The notes beneath the pieces are model-generated. The model was given only the letters and a program-made list of their open reading frames with translations, did no database searches and was not told the DNA's origin. Below are positions 58,870 through 64,000 of a stretch of DNA of 64,000 nucleotides, one piece after another. The DNA comes from Thinopyrum elongatum. Lineage: Eukaryota; Streptophyta; Magnoliopsida; Poales; Poaceae. Numbering within the stretch: position 1 is the first letter of the stretch; each line of letters starts with the position of its first letter. The stretch is taken from positions 523,542,228 to 523,606,227 of the forward strand of contig CM022302.1 in NCBI GenBank assembly GCA_011799875.1, in the 5' to 3' direction. The translations under genes were made by a program, and so were the position numbers.

Positions 58870-59808
58870 CCAAGCAAAACACATATCATGTGGTGAATAA
58901 AAATATAGCCTCAAGTAAAGTTACCGATAGACGAAGATGAAAGAGGGGATGCCTTCCGGGGCATCCCCAAGCTTAGGCTCTTGGTTGTCCTTGAATATTA
59001 CCTTGGGGTTCCTTGGGCATCCCCAAGCTTAGGCTCTTGCCACTCCTTATTCCATAGTCCATCAAATCCTTACCCAAAACTTGAAAACTTCACAACACAA
59101 AACTCAACGGAAAATCTCATAAGCTCCGTTAGTATAAGAAAATAAATCACCACTTTGGTACTGTTGTGAACTCATTCTTTATTTATATTGGTGTAATATC
59201 TACTGTATTCCAACTTTTCCATGGTTCATACCCCCCGATACTACCCATAGATTAATCAAAATAAGCAAACAACACAAAGAAAACAGAATCTGTCAAAAAC
59301 AGAACAGTCTGCGAAGATCCTAATTGTTCTAATACTTCTGTATCTCCAAAAATCTGAAAAATTAGGAAAACAGAGGAAATTTGTATATCAAGCTTGTATA
59401 AAAAATTCAGGGTTTTTCAACGCTCCAGTGAATTATTACAATTCTGTGACTGGACGCAAAAGTTTCTGTTTTTCAGCAAGATCAAATCAACTATCACCGT
59501 AAGCCATCCCAAAGGTCTTACTTGGCACAAACACTATTTAAAATATAAAAACACATCTAACCAGAGGCTAGATGAATTATTCAAAGCAAAACAGGAACAA
59601 AAAAGCAAAAACAAAAATAAAATTGGGTTGCCTCCCAACAAGCGCTATTGTTTAACGCCCTTAGCTAGGCATAAAAACATGAATAGATCTAGGTATTGTC
59701 ATCTTCTCCCTTTTGGTAGTAAAGAGAGAATTTCTTGTCCAGAGTGCTTATCTTTCTATTTTGTGTAAGTACGTGGTCATTAATGGTGGAAGAAAGATTA
59801 AGCACACT
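58870..59808 (-). other. E 3' noncoding region, proximal piece
   Basis: Continues E after G. It matches D from 24778 to about 25609 (post-stop element at about 59624-59646), including the hairpin pair. At about 59703, a few codons from where D's protease ends, homology to D stops and a different sequence leads to E's own ORF. Confidence 0.8.
58945..59036 (-). repeat. Paired hairpins with polypurine-tract-like core (E)
   Basis: GGGGATGCC (58945-58953) pairs with GGCATCCCC (58960-58968). The second, ggcatccccaagcttagg, lies at about 59017-59034. Confidence 0.8.
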
Positions 59809-60285
59809 TCAAAAATTTGCATCTAAACTAGCCTTCATCTCTTTGATTATTTCATTTTGATAAAAGCACATAAGAGTAGTTGATTCAACATTTCCACCTT
59901 TGGAGTGCCCAAATATAGTTTTCATATTTTCATAAGTATCTATGGCATCCCCTTCAAGAAAACCATTTTTAAATATAGAATCCAAAACTTGCTTAAAAGA
60001 AGAGGGTAAACCAACATAAAAGCTTTTCAAGTATATCTCAATATGATATTGGGGCACATAGCTAGCTCGGATCCTCAACAGCCTATCCCAAGCATCTTTC
60101 AAAGATTCATCAAGCAGATAACGAAAAATTCTGGGGTCATCTTTATCAAAATTGTTAAAATTCTCATTAACAACCCCGGTAGGTCTTTCCATAGCATCAT
60201 TATTTATGAGCTTAGAGAGGATAGAGAGGCTATCTAAAGAATTAAAACTCGAGAGAAAACACTTAACCCTTTTTGATTCGGCCAT
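59809..60285 (-). CDS. E Gag-like protein, 158 residues
   Basis: An intact frame from ATG 60285 (MAESKRVKCFLSSFNSLDSL) to 59809. The middle resembles a retrotransposon Gag core: ESLKDAWDRLLRIRASYVPQ, then HIEIYLKSFYVGLPSSFKQV and FLEGDAIDTYENMKTIFG, comparable to the aligned W.R...L...P.H......Y.GL pattern of D's Gag, but with little direct identity. There is no zinc knuckle and no protease. The leader upstream is nearly D's, the noncoding region downstream is D's, so only the coding cassette differs. It could package E's RNA alone or help partner particles. Confidence 0.65.
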   Translation of the reverse strand: MAESKRVKCFLSSFNSLDSLSILSKLINNDAMERPTGVVNENFNNFDKDDPRIFRYLLDESLKDAWDRLLRIRASYVPQYHIEIYLKSFYVGLPSSFKQVLDSIFKNGFLEGDAIDTYENMKTIFGHSKGGNVESTTLMCFYQNEIIKEMKASLDANF

Positions 60286-60553
60286 AACGATAGAAAGGCG
60301 AACTTAAGCAATTAAGAGGGCAGCGAGAGAAAAGGCAAACAAAGAAGACAAACAGAAGAAGGGCGAAGAAAAGGCAAAGAGAGGGGCGAAGAAAAAGGCA
60401 AATCTTTTCGAAAATCATTTTAGAAGTGGGGGGAGAGGAAAACGAGAGGCGAATGGCGAATAATGTAATGCAAGAGAAGAGAGTTTATGATGGGTACTTG
60501 GTATGTCTTGACTTGGCGTAGATCTCCCCGGCAACGGCGCCATAAATTCTTCC
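60286..60553 (-). other. E leader with primer-binding site (60525-60542)
   Basis: Minus-strand TGGCGCCGTTGCCGGGGA at 60525-60542, 11 bases from the LTR. The leader matches D's up to shortly before the start codon. Confidence 0.82.
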
Positions 60554-62152
60554 TGCTACTTCTTGAGCTTGCGTTGGTTTTTCCCTTGAAGAGGAAAGGG
60601 TGATGCAGCAAAGTAGAGATAAGTATTTCCCTCAGTTTGAGAACCAAGGTATCAATCTAGTAGGAGACAACGCACAAATCACCGAATACCTGCACAAACA
60701 ATCAAATAACTTGCACCCAACGTGATATAGGGGTTGCCAATCCCTTCATGGTTATTTGCAAAAGTGAGATCTGATAGAGATAGATAAACGATAAAGTAAA
60801 TATTTTTGGTATTTTTGTTTTATAGATCGGAAAGTAAAAGATTGCAAAATAGTAGATCGGAAACTTGTATGATGAAAAGTAGAAGATTATATGATGGAAA
60901 ATAGACCCGGGGGCCATAGGTTTCACTAGAGGCTTCTCTCAAGATAGAAAATAATACGGTGGGTGAACAAATTACTGCCGAGCAATTGATAGAAAAGCGC
61001 AAAGTTATGACGATATCTAAGGCAATGATCATGAATATAGGCATCACGTCCGTGTGAAGTAGACCGAAATGATTCTGCATCTACTACTATTACTCCACAC
61101 ATCGAACGCTATCCAGCATGCATCTAGAGTATTAAGTTCATAAAGAACGGAGTAATGCATTAAGTAAGATGACATGATGTAGAGGAATTAACTCAAGCAA
61201 TATGATGAAAACCCCATCTTTTTATCCTCGATGGCAACAATACAATACGTGCCTTGCTGCCCCTACTATCACTGGGAAAGGACACCGCAAGATTGAACCC
61301 AAAGCTAAGCACTTCTCCCATTGCAAGAAAAACCAATCTAGTTGGCCAAACCAAACCGATAGTTCGAAGAGAATTACAAAGATATCAAATCATGCATGTA
61401 AGAATTCAGAGAAGATTCAAATAATATTCATAGATAAGCTGATCATAAATCCACAATTCATCGGATCTCGGCAAACACACCACAAAAAAGTATTACATCG
61501 AATAGATCTCCAAGAACATCGAGGAGAACATGGTATTGAGAATCAAAGAGAGAGAAGAAGCCATCTAGCTACTAGCTATGGACCCGTAGGTCTGTGGTAA
61601 ACTACTCATGCTTCATCGGAAGGGCAATGGTGTCGATGTAGAAGCCCTCCGTGATCGAATCCCCCTCCGGCAGGGTGCCGGAAAAGGTCCCTAGATGGGA
61701 TCTCACGGGTACAGAAGGTTGCGGTGGTGGAAAAGTCTTTTCGTGGATGCTTCTGTTGGTTTGGGGATATATGAGTATATATAGGCGATGAATTAGGTCA
61801 GGAGGTGCACAAGGGGCCCACAAGGGTGGGGGGCGCGCCCTACCCCCCTGGGCGTGCCCTCCGTCCTTGTGGCCGCCTCGTGGCTCCTCCGACTTCATCT
61901 CCAAGTCTCCTGGTTTCCTTCTGGTCCAAGAAAAATCATCGCGAAAGTTTTATTCCGTTTGGACTCTGTTTGGTATTCCTTTTCTGCGAAACTCAAAAAC
62001 AAGGAAAAACAAAAACTGGCACTGGGCTCTAGGTTAATAGGTTAGTCCCAAAAATAATATAAAATAGCATATTAATGCATATAAAACATCCAAAACAGAT
62101 AATATAATAGCATGGAACAATCAAAAATTATAGATATGTTGGAGACGTATCA
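60554..62152 (-). repeat. E 5' LTR
   Basis: A 1599-bp LTR. In reverse TGATACGTCTCCAACA to AAGAAGTAGCA. Right TSD CTACC 62153-62157. Confidence 0.9.
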
Positions 62153-62157
62153 CTACC

Positions 62158-62466
62158 TTGCTGTTTTTTATTTATTCAGATTATAAAAATATATTTCTAC
62201 CATCCATATTACACTTTTATCACCATATCTTCGCTGAACTAGTCCACCTATACAATTTGCCATTGTATTGGGTGTGTTGGGGACACAAGAGACTTTTTGT
62301 TATTTAGTTGCAGGGTTGTTTAAGAGAGACCATCTTCATCCTACGCCTCCCACGGATTGATAAACCTTAGGTCATCCACTTGAGGGAAATTTGCTACTGA
62401 CCTACAAAACTCTGCGCTTGGAGGCCCAACACGAGTCTACAAGAACAAGTTGTGTAGTAGACATCA
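62158..62466 (+). repeat. B 3' LTR, piece 3
   Basis: Finishes B's 3' LTR (matches 4860-5169) and ends GTAGACATCA. TSD ATGAT follows at 62467-62471. Confidence 0.9.
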
Positions 62467-62471
62467 ATGAT

Positions 62472-63116
62472 CTCCATCATCGTGTCACCATTGGGGTTGT
62501 CATGCAACCATGCTTCTACTACTATTGCTACCGCTTAGCGATAAAGTAAAGCATTACATAGTGCTTAATGATTGACACACAGGTCATACAATAATTAAAG
62601 ACAACCCTATGGCTCCTGCCGTTTGCCGTATGCATCGACATGCAAGTCGATATAAACTATTACAAACATGATCATCTCATACATCAAATATATCTCATCA
62701 TGTCTTTGGCCATATCATATCACAACATACCCTGCAAAAACAAGTTAGACGTCCTCTAATTGTTGTTGCATGTTTTACGTGGCTGCTATGGATATCTAGC
62801 AAGAACGATTCTTACCTACGCAAAGCCACAACGGTGATATGCAAGTTGTTATTTAACCTTCTACAAGGACCGCCTTTGTCGAATCCGATTCAACTAAGGT
62901 GGGAGAGACAGACACCCGCCAGCCATCTTTATGCAACAAAGTCACATGTCTGTCGATGGAACTGGTCTCATGTACGTGGACATGTAAAGTTGGTCTGGGC
63001 CGCTTCATCCCACAATACCGCCGAATCAAGAAAAGACCAAGGAAGGAAGCAATCTGAATACCAACGCCCACAAACTCCTTTGTGTTCTACTCGTGATGTC
63101 ATCTACGCATAGACCT
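62472..63116 (-). other. Copia H leader, part 2
   Basis: Continues 2936-3552 after the B insertion; aligns with J's leader 36790-37385. No gene. Confidence 0.85.
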
Positions 63117-63130
63117 AGCTCATGATGCCA
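63117..63130 (-). other. Copia H primer-binding site
   Basis: On minus TGGCATCATGAGCT, one base from the LTR. Similar to the initiator-Met site but two bases further diverged. Confidence 0.7.
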
Positions 63131-63131
63131 T

Positions 63132-64000
63132 TGTTGGGGAACGTTGCATGGGAAACAAAAATTTTCCTACGCTCACCAAGATCAATCTAGGAGATGACCA
63201 TCTATGAGAGGAGATATTGCATCTACATACCCTTGTAGATCGCTAAGCGGAAGCGTTAAGAAATGCGGTTGATGTAGTCGAACGTCAATCACGATCCGTC
63301 CCGCTAACTCCGATCTAGCGCCAAACGGACGGCACCTCCGCGTTCAACACATGTACGGCTTGATGATGCCTTCACCTCCTCGATCCAGCGAGCGATGGTG
63401 AAGTAGTAGCTCGAGTCCTCCGGCAGCACGACGGCGTGGTGGCACTGGTGGTGGAGAAATCTCGGCAGAGCTTCACTAAGCACTACGGAGAAGAAGATGG
63501 CTATGAGGGAGAGGGAGGGCAGCGTCGTGGCATAGATGGGTGCGGCTGTCCTCCCTCTACCCCTCTATATATAGGGGGACGGGAGGAGAAGGGGCGCCCT
63601 AGGGTTCCCTAGGGGGGGCCGGCGGCCACCAGGGGAAAACCCTAGATGGGTTTTGGTGCGCCTCCCCCCGGTAGCCTTGGCCCCCAAGGCAAATGGGGTG
63701 GCTGCCCTAGGGGAGCGCCCCCACCCCTTATAGTTATGTGGGAAAGGGTGAGGGGGGCGCACAGCCCCTTAGTGGGCTGGTTTGCCCCCTCCCCTTGGCC
63801 CATGGGGCCCCCAACACTTGTCGGGGCCCCCGAAACCCCTTTCGGAGATGCTCGTCATCACCCGATACCCTCAGAACAATTCCGGACTCCAATACCCTTC
63901 GTACAATATATCAATCTTCACCTCTAGACCATTCTGGAGTTCCCCGTCACGTCCGGGATCTCATCCGTGACTCCGACCAACCTTCGGTAACCACCATAAT
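63132..64000 (-). mobile_element. Copia H 5' LTR, cut by the window end
   Basis: On + begins TGTTGGGGAACGTTGC, the reverse of a Copia LTR end. A minus-strand TATA-like TATATATAG lies at about 63566-63574 in front of a long GC-rich tract (63580-63850). The rest of the LTR is outside the window. Confidence 0.85.

Larger units (their letters stand above)
20702..62152 (-). mobile_element. Element E: non-autonomous Gypsy element in reverse, full span
   Basis: Reverse-strand element with 5' LTR at 60554-62152, primer site 60525-60542, a 158-residue Gag-like ORF, 3' noncoding region, and a 3' LTR at 20702-21180 plus 29532-30629. TSD CTACC is present on both sides (20697-20701, 62153-62157). It is interrupted by D, F/J and G. 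The polypurine-tract end of the internal region (about 1.2 kb, by comparison with D) and the last 13 bp at the LTR's internal boundary were deleted when J's left end was joined to it. Confidence 0.88.
3553..62466 (+). mobile_element. Element B: non-autonomous Athila-like (Sabrina-type) retrotransposon, full span
   Basis: B runs from the 5' LTR (3553-5169) through tRNA-Asp-type primer site, acidic ORF, long 3' noncoding region and polypurine tract to a 3' LTR starting at 9197. That LTR is cut in three by C and E (pieces 9197-10161, 20395-20701, 62158-62466). Without the insertions B is about 7.2 kb. It has no protease, reverse transcriptase, RNase H or integrase, so it needs enzymes supplied in trans. 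LTR sequence resembles what I remember as Sabrina; the name is unverified. Confidence 0.9.

Noticed and set aside
61202..61600. 132-codon frame in LTRs (also 29701-30099 and 41270-41668 on the other strand), nearly identical in all copies
   Set aside because: It runs antisense to the LTR. The LTR copies are so alike that shared openness is not independent evidence, and no domain is recognisable.

Overview
This window is nested transposable-element DNA from a large grass genome. The best fit is Triticeae (wheat, Aegilops, barley or rye), judged from Athila-type Gypsy LTRs beginning TGATACGTC, Angela/WIS-like Copia LTRs, a large CACTA element and GC-rich LTR promoters. Family names are from memory and were not searched. 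I see no ordinary host gene. Almost every base belongs to one of nine elements or fragments, and most boundaries can be placed to the base from 5-bp target-site duplications (TSDs).

Nesting order, oldest first. (1) A Gypsy 3' noncoding fragment, 'I' (1-1552), abuts a reverse-strand Copia element 'H' (1553-3552, continuing 62472-64000). (2) H was split by Athila-like element 'B' (+, 3553-62466, TSD ATGAT). (3) The 3' LTR of B was hit twice: by autonomous-type Athila element 'C' (+, 10162-20389, TSD TGGTG) and by element 'E' (-, 20702-62152, TSD CTACC). (4) E was hit by 'D' (-, 21181-29526, TSD ATCAT), by 'G' (+, 40717-58864, TSD ACGCT) and by 'F', of which an LTR piece remains (39140-39932). 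Angela-like Copia 'J' (-, 30630-39139) lies inside F, and a deletion joined J's left end to E's LTR. (5) G was hit by a 10.8-kb CACTA-like element (45350-56133, TSD CAT).

C carries a nearly whole gag-protease-RT-RNaseH-integrase polyprotein, broken by one frameshift, plus a coiled-coil 3' ORF. B, D, E and G have no reverse transcriptase or integrase. B encodes an acidic protein I do not recognise, D and G encode Gag plus protease, and E encodes a different 158-residue Gag-like protein behind nearly the same LTR and leader. They all use a tRNA-Asp-type primer site and, in the copies where it survives, a related polypurine tract, so they look like parasites mobilised by a C-like partner.

The most unusual signal is a 3' noncoding module shared by I, B, D, E and G. 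It has (a) a conserved element just after the stop codon, (b) one or two hairpins built on the same AAGCTTGGGGATGC core as the polypurine tract, and (c) in I, D/E, G and B, an array of stem-loops with a constant loop core (CTTCACTTAWAT) and stems that differ but stay complementary. The CACTA element has no visible transposase. It holds a spliceable B3-domain gene, an intact coiled-coil ORF with a TATA box, a 5S rRNA-like fragment and four full tandem copies of a ~500-bp repeat.

Coordinates, motifs and TSDs were read directly by eye. Family names, ages and functions of noncoding structures are inference.
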